The notes under the pieces were generated by a model, which saw only the letters and a list, made by a program, of their open reading frames with translations, was not told the DNA's origin and ran no database searches. A program made the position numbers and the translations under genes. Shown piece after piece: positions 25,576 through 32,833 of a stretch of 60,493 nt of DNA. The DNA lies in assembly GCA_019429185.1 (NCBI GenBank), contig JAHYJH010000009.1, positions 1 through 60,493 on the forward strand. Direction: 5' to 3'. The first letter of the stretch is position 1. The number at the start of each line of letters is the position of its first letter. The DNA is from Vicingaceae bacterium (lineage in GTDB: Bacteria > Bacteroidota > Bacteroidia > Flavobacteriales_E > Vicingaceae).

Positions 25576-26358
25576 TTAATCAAGAAGTATTTTTTGTGTC
25601 AATAAAATATTATCTGTTTGCAAATAATCTGGATATTTTTCAATGGCTCTCACAATACCTAATTGAGATTTCATTCCAAACAAAAGTGCAAGTAGTTTAT
25701 TTTCGTGAGCAAAGGAAATATCTTCCTTAGAAATGTTAATAAAAATAAACTTTAAAAAATTACCATTTAACCCAATATTGATGTTAATTTGATTAGGCGG
25801 ATATTTTTGTGGTAGCAATGGATATACGAACGCTGCATTATACATAAAATTATCCGGCAATCCATTGGAAGTAATGTTATAATTAACTTCGCCATAAATA
25901 CCATACTTTAAGGTTACGTAACCACTTACCAATCCGAGTTGTGATTGCCAAGAATCATTGCCAATAGGTGGCATAACATCTGTTTTTCCGGTAGGAAATA
26001 CTTGATTGTATTTAGCAAGTACACGAAAGGTTTTACCCTTACCATCTTTCTGATAAAGTTGATATTTAGCGAAAGCGGTAATATCTCCAATCCCTGATTG
26101 AGAAGGCATTTTATTCGGGTTTTTATTGACAAACATTGTCATGATACCTAGTTGAATTTTATTACCAATATTGAATGGAATAGCTAAGGGGTGCATATAA
26201 ATTTTTGCATTTTCTTTTGAAATGTATTTTCCAAAAGTTCTGACTCCTCTGCCATCTAATCCTAACAATATAGGACTATCCGTGAAGATAGGTGGTCCTT
26301 GTGAGAAGGTAGCGATACCAAGCATAAAACCAACTAGTACGAGAATACATTTTTTCAT
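25576..26358 (-). CDS. Outer-membrane beta-barrel protein of the mer operon
   Basis: A 260-aa protein with a signal peptide ending ATFSQ (~residue 20). It has amphipathic strand patterns throughout, such as IGDITAFAKYQLYQ, FRVLAKYNQVFPTGK and YGIYGEVNYNIT. It resembles the outer-membrane transporters of the phenol-degradation MetA family fold. It is the last gene of the mercury operon, 83 bp after merA, so it may help Hg(II) or its products cross the outer membrane; that role is inferred from position. The C-terminus LLTQKILLD does not end in the usual aromatic residue. Confidence 0.65.
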   Translation of the reverse strand: MKKCILVLVGFMLGIATFSQGPPIFTDSPILLGLDGRGVRTFGKYISKENAKIYMHPLAIPFNIGNKIQLGIMTMFVNKNPNKMPSQSGIGDITAFAKYQLYQKDGKGKTFRVLAKYNQVFPTGKTDVMPPIGNDSWQSQLGLVSGYVTLKYGIYGEVNYNITSNGLPDNFMYNAAFVYPLLPQKYPPNQININIGLNGNFLKFIFINISKEDISFAHENKLLALLFGMKSQLGIVRAIEKYPDYLQTDNILLTQKILLD

Positions 26359-26441
26359 AAAGCAATAGTTTGAAATTAAAATTTATGTAGCAAAGTTACC
26401 ACCAACTAAGAGGGGGTGCACAAATTTATTTCAACCTATTT

Positions 26442-28223
26442 TCAACTCGCACAACAACTTAACTTTGAAACATCTTTTCCGAATGTTATCGCTGCTAATT
26501 TTATGCCTTCTCCTAAAGTTAAATAAGGGTATAAACTCTCGGCTAGTTCCGTTACGGTAATACCAAATTTTATAGCCATGCTTAATTGTTGTATCAATTC
26601 TCCACCCTCCGGAGCGACTACTCTTGCTCCAATCAATTTGTCGGTTTCAGTGTTTCGGATTAATTTTATAAAACCCCTGGTGTCGTTAGCTGCGATAGCT
26701 CTTGGCACATTGTCCAATCCTATTTTACTTACTTCAAAAGGAATATTTTGGTTGGCAGCTTCGTTTTCGTCTAAACCAACCCCCGCAATTTGTGGGTCGG
26801 TAAAAACTACCCAAGGCAATGAGCTATAGTCTGTTTTTCTATTTGCTCCAGAAAAAGCATTTTCTATGGCAATTTTTCCTTCCAACGCAGCGGTATAAAC
26901 AAAAGGTGGCGTGTTGGCAACATCTCCTGCTGCAAAAACATTGGATAGGTTAGTTTCCATTTTTTCGTTTACCAAAATATGACCTGCTTTGGTAAGTTCT
27001 AAGCCTATATTTTCTATCCCTAATTTATTGGTGTTGGGTGTTGTTCCGGTGGCGATAACTACATATCCTTTTTCGATAAGTTGGGTGAAAGAACCATCGG
27101 GGCATTTGCAATGAATAATGGTTTCGTTTCCTTGTTTCTCAAACTTTACAGCACGAAAGTTGGGCAGAATTTCAATGCCTTCGTTTCGCATTTGTGTTTC
27201 TAATGCCTCACTGATGTCGGGTGTTTGTGTACGTAATACACGGTCGGTAAATTCGATGATACGTACTTTTACCCCCAAACGATTGTATGCCATTGCTATT
27301 TCCAAACCGATGTAACCAGCTCCCATTATGGTTAAGCTTTCCGGTTTTTCTTCTAAATCGAAAAGGGAAACATTGGTTAAATAACCAATTTTGTCTAATC
27401 CTTCAATGTTTGGAATGTTGGTGGTGGCTCCAGTAGCAATTAAAAAAGCCCCTCCTAACCTCCCCGAAGGGGAGGAATTTGCCTTCAATCGACCTTCTCC
27501 AATTAGTGAATTGGAATTCTTATCTTCAAAGATTTCAATAGTATTTTGGTCTTTGAAAGTTGCCCAACCTTTTAGCATCGTGAGGTTTTTAAAATCGCTT
27601 ACCACATCCATATACTTTTTTTCTTGAAGTATAGCCACTAATTTTTTCTTGTCTTTGATGATTTGAGCAAAATCAATGTCAACACCTTTAGGCTTGATGC
27701 CTGTAAAATTGGAATGTGTGGCGTGATAAGCAGTTTCGCCTGCACGTATCAGGTTTTTAGAAGGCACACAACCTACATTAACACAAGTTCCACCAAAATC
27801 TAAACCACCGTTTACCATTAAGGTGGTTAATCCCAAACTTTCGGCTTTTATGGCTGCAGAAAAAGCTGCCGATCCTCCACCGATAATGATTAAATCATAA
27901 TCATTTTTCCCTTTTCCTTCTGATTGAACAGGTGCTTCGTTGGTCGTTTTTGTAGCACAACAATCGGCTTCTTTTACTTTGTAATTTCCAACATTATTTA
28001 CTGCTTCAATAATTGCTGGTTCGGTTAATTTGTTTTTATCAAAGGTAAATTCTCCTTTACCTGTTTCATGATTAACAGAACAACTAATTATTCCTTTTTT
28101 AGTTTTTAATTCTTTTTCGATGTGAGAGGAGCAACCACTACAAGTCATTCCTTCAATTTCTAATGTAATGGTTTTTGTTTGCTGAGGTTGTTCCTCACTT
28201 TTTCCAAAGATATTTTTTAGCAT
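26442..28223 (-). CDS. merA: Mercuric reductase with N-terminal HMA domain
   Basis: Flavoprotein that reduces Hg(II) to volatile Hg(0) using NADPH in the cytoplasm. A metal-binding HMA domain (~18-88) has GMTCSGC (25-31). The FAD domain follows with the active-site pair GTCVNVGC (C147/C152), then the NADPH fold GAGYIGLE (301-308). The C-terminus ends in the vicinal Cys pair C590-C591, diagnostic of true MerA. An unusual Ser/Gly-rich insert (~236-259) just before AFLIATGATTN is encoded by a dispersed palindromic repeat, yet keeps the frame. It sits 12 bp after the MerP-like gene. Confidence 0.95.
   Translation of the reverse strand: MLKNIFGKSEEQPQQTKTITLEIEGMTCSGCSSHIEKELKTKKGIISCSVNHETGKGEFTFDKNKLTEPAIIEAVNNVGNYKVKEADCCATKTTNEAPVQSEGKGKNDYDLIIIGGGSAAFSAAIKAESLGLTTLMVNGGLDFGGTCVNVGCVPSKNLIRAGETAYHATHSNFTGIKPKGVDIDFAQIIKDKKKLVAILQEKKYMDVVSDFKNLTMLKGWATFKDQNTIEIFEDKNSNSLIGEGRLKANSSPSGRLGGAFLIATGATTNIPNIEGLDKIGYLTNVSLFDLEEKPESLTIMGAGYIGLEIAMAYNRLGVKVRIIEFTDRVLRTQTPDISEALETQMRNEGIEILPNFRAVKFEKQGNETIIHCKCPDGSFTQLIEKGYVVIATGTTPNTNKLGIENIGLELTKAGHILVNEKMETNLSNVFAAGDVANTPPFVYTAALEGKIAIENAFSGANRKTDYSSLPWVVFTDPQIAGVGLDENEAANQNIPFEVSKIGLDNVPRAIAANDTRGFIKLIRNTETDKLIGARVVAPEGGELIQQLSMAIKFGITVTELAESLYPYLTLGEGIKLAAITFGKDVSKLSCCAS
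27451..27525. repeat. REP-like palindromic element inside merA
   Basis: The palindrome CCTCCCC-GAA-GGGGAGG (27459-27475) is flanked by CTCCTAA and, further on, by AATTCACTAATTGG-type sequence. It belongs to the same GGAGG/CCTCC family as the element at the end of arsS (42932-42948). It encodes about 24 residues in frame within merA. Outer limits are estimated from where MerA-like sequence resumes. Confidence 0.7.
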
Positions 28224-28235
28224 AATTTTTTAGTT

Positions 28236-28583
28236 TTATTTTTTTGCTTCAATAATTTCCGCTTTATAATTAATTTTTTCAACTGCAGCAATTAAATCTT
28301 CCGTTTTGGTGGTAGCTGCGTCATATTCTATGGTTGCAACATCACCCGGATATTCCAACTCTACTTTAGAAACACCTTTTACACCCTGTAAAGTTTGTGT
28401 TACATGACTGGAACATCCTGCACAGGTCATTCCTGTTATTTTTAACTTTACGGTTTTAGTTTTTTCGACTACCGTTGAGTTTTCGATGGAATTTGCTTTG
28501 GCTTCGCAACTTCCACAGCCACATATTTGAGCAGTTAAATACATAAATAAAGCGGCACTTGTGATAAACATTATTTTTTTCAT
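28236..28583 (-). CDS. MerP-like periplasmic heavy-metal-binding protein
   Basis: About 115 aa from the ATG at 28583; an upstream TTG at 28601 lies in a repeat and is not preferred. It has a signal segment (IMFITSAALFMYLTAQ), a Cys-rich CGCGSCEAK stretch after it, then one HMA domain (~48-113) with GMTCAGCSSHV. It would capture Hg(II) in the periplasm and pass it to the transporter. Since the upstream gene already carries a MerP-like domain fused to MerT, this is a second MerP-type carrier in the operon. It lies 12 bp before merA. Confidence 0.85.
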   Translation of the reverse strand: MKKIMFITSAALFMYLTAQICGCGSCEAKANSIENSTVVEKTKTVKLKITGMTCAGCSSHVTQTLQGVKGVSKVELEYPGDVATIEYDAATTKTEDLIAAVEKINYKAEIIEAKK

Positions 28584-28598
28584 AGTTTTTGTTTTTGA

Positions 28599-28617
28599 CA
28601 AGGGGTCAGACCCCTTG
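28599..28617. repeat. Palindrome CAAGGGGTC-A-GACCCCTTG
   Basis: A 9-bp perfect stem with a one-base spacer between the merTP and merP-like genes. It belongs to the AAGGGG...CCCCTT family found at 32816, 33931, 33965 and 33991. Confidence 0.8.
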
Positions 28618-28622
28618 TTGAA

Positions 28623-29288
28623 TTAATTTCCGCAACCGTTCGGACCACAAACGTGTCCTTCTTCTCCGTGTGCAGGAGTGATGTTTTCGGTGTCAGTAAC
28701 TTTATACCCTGTTGAGTTGATGGCTTTTTCTATTTCCACAACCGTAGTTTGTGTATTGTCAAACTCCACTTCGGCATTTCCTTTTTCGTAAGAGGAATTT
28801 ACAGCCACTATTCCAGGCAAAGCATTTACAGCACTATTTACATGATGTTGACACGCATCGCAAGTCATACCATCTATACTGACATTAATTTTTTGAATGC
28901 TACTGTTATCAGAAATAATTACTTCCTGTTTACTATCCGGATAAAATATACCTGAATAATAAGGAAAGGTAATGGATAAAGTAGCGAACAAAGTTATTCC
29001 AACTAAAAAGCCTTTGGTTTGGTAAAATTTTGGTTTTTCGATTTCGCAACCGCAATCATCCTCTTTTTTAGGTTTTAAATGACTGTACCAAGCGTATCCA
29101 ATGGCAATTACGGCTAACCCGATTAAATAAGGACGGAGAGGTTCCATCCAAGATAACGTCCCAGCAGCTCCACCAACTCCTGCTATAGCAGCAATTACAG
29201 GTGGAATACAGCACGATGAGGCAGCTAAGGCAGCTAAAATCCCTGTGGCTACTGCTCCTTTTTGTGGTTTTTTATTATTTGTTTCCAT
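28623..29288 (-). CDS. merT: Mercuric transport fusion protein MerTP
   Basis: A 221-aa inner-membrane protein fusing MerT to a MerP-like domain. The N-terminal half (1-125) has three hydrophobic helices with the Hg-binding pair in SSCCIPPVIAAIAG (helix 1) and a cytoplasmic Cys cluster DDCGCE. The C-terminal half (~130-200) is an HMA domain with GMTCDACQHH, ending in a Cys/His tail (GEEGHVCGPNGCGN). It imports Hg(II) for MerA. Such MerTP fusions are known in Bacteroidota. It is preceded by the Cys-rich peptide gene and followed by a palindrome. Confidence 0.93.
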   Translation of the reverse strand: METNNKKPQKGAVATGILAALAASSCCIPPVIAAIAGVGGAAGTLSWMEPLRPYLIGLAVIAIGYAWYSHLKPKKEDDCGCEIEKPKFYQTKGFLVGITLFATLSITFPYYSGIFYPDSKQEVIISDNSSIQKINVSIDGMTCDACQHHVNSAVNALPGIVAVNSSYEKGNAEVEFDNTQTTVVEIEKAINSTGYKVTDTENITPAHGEEGHVCGPNGCGN

Positions 29289-29359
29289 AGTATTTATGAT
29301 TTTGGATTTACGATTTTAATTTTTTTAAATGGGAGGAATTTTAATTCCTCCCATTTTGG

Positions 29360-29557
29360 TTACTTTTTGCAACAAGGCAATACTGCTGTTGTTGATTTGT
29401 CGTAAGGACAATTGGGTGTACCTGCCAACGGGCAATCTATTTTAGGACACTCCGATGTTCCTTCTAACGGACAGCTATTGGAAAATGTAAATCCGTAAGC
29501 AAATCCTGCAATAGTTAACATTCCTGCTGCTGCCACTGCCATCATTTTGTTTTTCAT
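29360..29557 (-). CDS. Small secreted Cys-rich protein of the mer operon
   Basis: A 65-aa protein with a signal peptide (MMAVAAAGMLTIAGFAYG). The ~42-residue mature part has six Cys (29, 37, 42, 50, 62, 63). It contains an internal repeat, CPLEGTSECP then CPLAGTPNCP, and ends in PCCKK. Its place inside the mer operon and its thiol content suggest a periplasmic Hg(II)-binding peptide; this is inference. It is short but has a clean ATG, a signal sequence and an operon position, so it is likely real. A 71-bp gap separates it from merTP. Confidence 0.75.
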   Translation of the reverse strand: MKNKMMAVAAAGMLTIAGFAYGFTFSNSCPLEGTSECPKIDCPLAGTPNCPYDKSTTAVLPCCKK

Positions 29558-29597
29558 AATGATTCTTTTTTTTAATGGTTAAACAATACCCCAAAGT

Positions 29598-29987
29598 TCA
29601 ATCAAGAGGGTGGGGGGAGTCCAAGTTATTTTCTAAATATTTTTTTAATTGATTTTCTATTTCCTGTGCTTCTTTCAGTTTTTCAGGCACTTCTTCTAGT
29701 GCAAAGTCGGGAAATAATTTTCGTAATCGTTCAATAATTTCTTCATTTCCACAATTTCCCGGGCAGTTTTGGTAAGCAGATGATATTTTTTCTGCCAATG
29801 CTTTGCGATAGGTATCGTCCAATAATTCAAAAGTTGTTTTGGTCAAGATGGCTTGCACGGCTTTTAACTGGAGCAATACATTTTCTGTTTGTTGCTCGTC
29901 ATCTACTTTACTTAAAACATAATTCAATTGCCCTATGGCTGTTTTGATAGCTGTTTTGGTGTTTTGGGTTAAATCTGATGAAATCAT
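29598..29987 (-). CDS. CsoR-like metal-sensor family protein, atypical
   Basis: A 129-aa all-helical protein. The pattern AIGQLNYVLSKV...VLLQLKAVQAILTKT...LLDDTYRKAL follows the core of CsoR/RcnR-type repressors (GQ..V, QL.A..A, LL.D..R). The usual C-H-C metal ligands are replaced by Thr/Thr/Ala-type residues. A separate CPGNCG motif (~75-80) could supply thiols instead. The ATG overlaps the stop of the ArsR-family gene by four bases, so the two are translationally coupled. It may be a second regulator, a metallochaperone or a degenerate sensor; assignment is tentative. Confidence 0.5.
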   Translation of the reverse strand: MISSDLTQNTKTAIKTAIGQLNYVLSKVDDEQQTENVLLQLKAVQAILTKTTFELLDDTYRKALAEKISSAYQNCPGNCGNEEIIERLRKLFPDFALEEVPEKLKEAQEIENQLKKYLENNLDSPHPLD

Positions 29988-30364
29988 AACATGGATAGTT
30001 TGGTTTTTTCATTAATAATATGTTGAAAAAGAGGTTGTAATAATGTTAAGTTTTCTGCTTTAAGCGAATAATAAATGGTTTGCCCCGAGCGTCTAGTCTG
30101 CAATACGTTTCCATCTTTCAATTTACGAAGGTGTTGCGAAATAGCAGGAATACTCATTTCTAAGATGTCAGCAATATCGCAAGGACAAAGTTCATGTTCT
30201 TCTTCTAACAAAAACAAAATTTTCAATCGAACTTCATTTCCAGCAAGAGCCAACAGACTGCTTAATTGCTCAAAGGCATTAGCGTTGGTTTGCAACTTTA
30301 TTTTACAATTGTTGATTTGCTTTTCATCGGCAAATATTCTTGAACACGACTGATTTTTTTCCAT
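29984..30364 (-). CDS. ArsR/SmtB-family metalloregulator of the mer operon
   Basis: A 126-aa winged-helix repressor. The alpha-3 metal-binding box ELCPCDIAD (Cys pair) is followed by the recognition helix MSIPAISQHLRKLKDG and the wing VLQTRRSGQTIYYSL. A further Cys lies near the N-terminus (SCSRIF). It would leave DNA on binding Hg(II) or a similar metal. It is the first gene of the mer operon and replaces the MerR activator of proteobacterial operons. A matching inverted-repeat operator lies upstream at 30417-30436. Confidence 0.93.
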   Translation of the reverse strand: MEKNQSCSRIFADEKQINNCKIKLQTNANAFEQLSSLLALAGNEVRLKILFLLEEEHELCPCDIADILEMSIPAISQHLRKLKDGNVLQTRRSGQTIYYSLKAENLTLLQPLFQHIINEKTKLSML

Positions 30365-30393
30365 AGTATTCTTTTTTGAGTTTAATAACGCAG

Positions 30394-30436
30394 CAAAGAT
30401 ACAACTATTTTTTATTATTTAAGCAAATACTTAAAT
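30394..30436 (-). promoter_or_regulatory. Predicted mer promoter and ArsR-type operator
   Basis: On the minus strand a TATCTTTG -7 box (30394-30401) lies 22 nt downstream of a TTTG (30424-30427). The inverted repeat ATTTAAG-N6-CTTAAAT (30417-30436) surrounds that TTTG, as expected for repression by an ArsR/SmtB dimer. The -7 box is about 30 bp from the regulator's ATG. Confidence 0.5.
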
Positions 30437-30442
30437 ATAAAT

Positions 30443-30895
30443 TTATTTAGCAGGAAAAACCAATTCGCCACCACTGAAGGTGGTTCCAAAAGTTAGGGAG
30501 GAATAATACAATTGCTTAATAGCACTTTTAACTTGATCTTCAGTCAATTCTTTTAATGGATGTAAAAAAACTGACCATAAAATACCATCAGAAATAGCAT
30601 ATTTGACATCTAATGCCGTATGAAAATTGGCTTCAAGTGTTTGTAAAAGGATATCTTTATCTAATTCATCAACTTTTACAACAGGTGTAATGATACGCAT
30701 ACGATTGTTTTTTTCATCTGTAACAGTAAGCATCCAAATCTGCTCGTGTTTAAATTGCCAATATCTGAGGTTACCGTTTAAACTATCGGAGTTTTGCTTT
30801 AATATTTTTTCAAGTTTAGCATTATTCATCTTTTGTGCAGAAAGATTTGTAGAAAACAAAAAAATTAAGAAAGTTAATAAATAGAATAATCTCAT
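30443..30895 (-). CDS. Secreted hypothetical protein
   Basis: A 150-aa protein with a signal peptide (LLTFLIFLFSTNLSAQ). The mature alpha/beta domain contains RYWQFKHEQIWMLTVTDE, RMRIITPVVKVDELDKD and ISDGILWSVFLHPLKELTE. No family is recognised with confidence; the fold pattern loosely recalls YbjN/chaperone-like proteins. It has no Cys in the mature part. It lies 31 bp after the DoxX gene on the same strand, at the end of the second RND gene group, with the mer promoter just beyond. Confidence 0.6.
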   Translation of the reverse strand: MRLFYLLTFLIFLFSTNLSAQKMNNAKLEKILKQNSDSLNGNLRYWQFKHEQIWMLTVTDEKNNRMRIITPVVKVDELDKDILLQTLEANFHTALDVKYAISDGILWSVFLHPLKELTEDQVKSAIKQLYYSSLTFGTTFSGGELVFPAK

Positions 30896-30926
30896 GATAG
30901 GTAAGTATTAATTTATAGCATCCACC

Positions 30927-31340
30927 TTAATGTTTACGCTTAGTAATTATATAGTCGAGTGCCCATTTATCATTTTCTTGAGGCGTCAGAAATAATATAA
31001 TTAGAAGTGCTGAACGAAAAAATATATGTTGTAAATCCCAAATAGGTTGTGCCAATCCACGCCCAAAACTAACTATTAAGATTACCAACGCCAATCCATG
31101 GTAAGTATAGTTTCTAAATAAGCCAAGCACTAAAAATAGGCCTCCAATAAGTTCTGTATAAGAAGTAAAATATGCTGTAAATTGCACTAAAAATATGGGG
31201 AAAGTTTCTGTGTAAGAAATAAAAAATTGTTCATATACGTTGTTTACACCATAAGTAAACACTTTGCCATAGCCTTGCATTAAAAAAATCAGCCCCAATA
31301 AGCATCGCGTAAAAAAAAGTCCGACTACTGTATTATTCAT
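30927..31340 (-). CDS. DoxX family membrane protein
   Basis: A 137-aa inner-membrane protein with four hydrophobic helices. The DoxX-like opening is FFTRCLLGLIFLMQGYGKVF, with GGLFLVLGLFRNYTYHGLAL in the middle and a terminal helix RSALLIILFLT. DoxX-type proteins have been linked to redox and thiosulfate or stress functions; no specific role can be assigned. It lies 84 bp beyond the TolC gene of the second RND pump and is probably part of the same transcript. Confidence 0.85.
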   Translation of the reverse strand: MNNTVVGLFFTRCLLGLIFLMQGYGKVFTYGVNNVYEQFFISYTETFPIFLVQFTAYFTSYTELIGGLFLVLGLFRNYTYHGLALVILIVSFGRGLAQPIWDLQHIFFRSALLIILFLTPQENDKWALDYIITKRKH

Positions 31341-31424
31341 AACAAGTATGTTAAAAATTAATACTGTAAATATATAAAATACTTTTGAAGCTTAATGCAT
31401 AATTTTCAAAGTGTAATAAATTTA

Positions 31425-32765
31425 TTACAACCTTTCTCCTTTCGCCACTTTAAAAGCATACTGGGCTTTATTATAAGCACTAACCGCTTTCAAATAATCC
31501 AATTGGGCTTGTAGAAAAAACTGTTGTGCCTGAAAGACTTCAAAGGGTTTGGCTGTGCCTATTTTTTGTCTTTCAATGCTTTGGTTCAACGCTTCTGTGG
31601 TAAAATCCAAGCCTTCTTTAGCGGTTTCAATTTGTTCTTTTCCTAATTGCAAATCAGAAGTAGCATTGGCAATTTCTTCGTTAATCTGAACTTTGAATTG
31701 TTCTGCTTCAATATCATTCAGTCGCATTTTACTGTCAAAGGTCTTTTTATCTCCTTGATAGGTCAATGCTCCCAATGGGATTTTCCACATCAGCGAAACA
31801 TTTAACGCCTGTGTTGGATAAAGTTGTTGCGTTTCAGGATATTGAGCCGGGAACATTGGTGAGACATTTCCGTTGATTCGTCCGAAATAAGAACCGTAAG
31901 TTCCAATATTCAATTCAGGAATTAGTAAGCCTGTGGTGTACTTTTTTCGTTCCATCTCCAACGCCCGAAATTGTAGTTCATTGGCTTTTATTTCAGGTCG
32001 ATTTAAATAAGCGGAATCTTCCACCGCTTCCAACTCTGTTATAAAATCCAACGGTAACAAAGATTCATCAGTGCTTGCCAACTTTACATTTTGTTCAATG
32101 TTGAGCAGTTTTTTCAAAGTTGCCGAAGCGTTATTATAATCCTTTTTGGCATTGAGCATTTCTACTTGCAAATGGTTTTTATTACTCTTTGCCAACAACA
32201 ATTCCGATTCATACAACAACCCACCTTCTACCTGAATTTGGATTTGCTGCACAATGCTATCCGATTGAGTAACCAAATTTTGATACGCATTGTAATTGAG
32301 TTGAGCAGTCATTAAATTGTAATACGCATCAATCATTTTTAGTAATTGCTGATTACGTTCCGCTTGTGTCAAATATTGGCTTGCCTGATTTCTCAGGTTG
32401 GCAGATTTTGCACTGTAAATGCCATCTGCAAAATCCCAATTGGCATTTAGTCCTAATCCGCCCCAAAGGTTTTGGCGATTCACATCTAAAAAGAAACGAC
32501 CGTCTGCATTCATTGCTGCACCCCAAAGTTGATGGGTTTGTACTCCCGCATAAATTTCAGGCAACCACCATTCTTTGGATTTTGTCAATTCTGCCAATGA
32601 TAGTTCTTGTCGTTCTTTATACTCTTTGATGGTTAAGTTATCTGCTCCGCCCAATTCCAATACTTTTTCTAAAGTTAAAGGAAGGATTTCTTGGGCGTTA
32701 CTCCATTGGAAATTGGCAACAAACACCAAACACACAACCGTTTTTATTATATCATTTTTTTTCAT
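31425..32765 (-). CDS. TolC-family outer-membrane efflux protein (second pump)
   Basis: About 446 aa from the ATG at 32765, which gives a signal peptide (VVCLVFVANFQWSNAQ). The longer frame would start inside a palindromic repeat. It has two outer-membrane efflux protein repeats, with coiled-coil stretches such as ATSDLQLGKEQIETAKEGLD and a terminal YLKAVSAYNKAQYAFKVAKG. It is the outer-membrane channel of the pump encoded by the two preceding genes. Gene order (permease, adaptor, TolC) is the reverse of the first pump's. Confidence 0.92.
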   Translation of the reverse strand: MKKNDIIKTVVCLVFVANFQWSNAQEILPLTLEKVLELGGADNLTIKEYKERQELSLAELTKSKEWWLPEIYAGVQTHQLWGAAMNADGRFFLDVNRQNLWGGLGLNANWDFADGIYSAKSANLRNQASQYLTQAERNQQLLKMIDAYYNLMTAQLNYNAYQNLVTQSDSIVQQIQIQVEGGLLYESELLLAKSNKNHLQVEMLNAKKDYNNASATLKKLLNIEQNVKLASTDESLLPLDFITELEAVEDSAYLNRPEIKANELQFRALEMERKKYTTGLLIPELNIGTYGSYFGRINGNVSPMFPAQYPETQQLYPTQALNVSLMWKIPLGALTYQGDKKTFDSKMRLNDIEAEQFKVQINEEIANATSDLQLGKEQIETAKEGLDFTTEALNQSIERQKIGTAKPFEVFQAQQFFLQAQLDYLKAVSAYNKAQYAFKVAKGERL

Positions 32766-32815
32766 AATTTTTATTTTTTTGACAAGAAAGTATGCTCTCT
32801 TGTATGTTTTTTGGA

Positions 32816-32833
32816 AAGGGGTCATGACCCCTT
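32816..32833. repeat. Palindrome AAGGGGTCATGACCCCTT
   Basis: A perfect 18-bp palindrome. Its TCATGA core contains the TGA stop of the adaptor gene on the minus strand. A degenerate hairpin ACAAGA...TCTTGT lies just beyond at 32782-32802. Confidence 0.85.
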
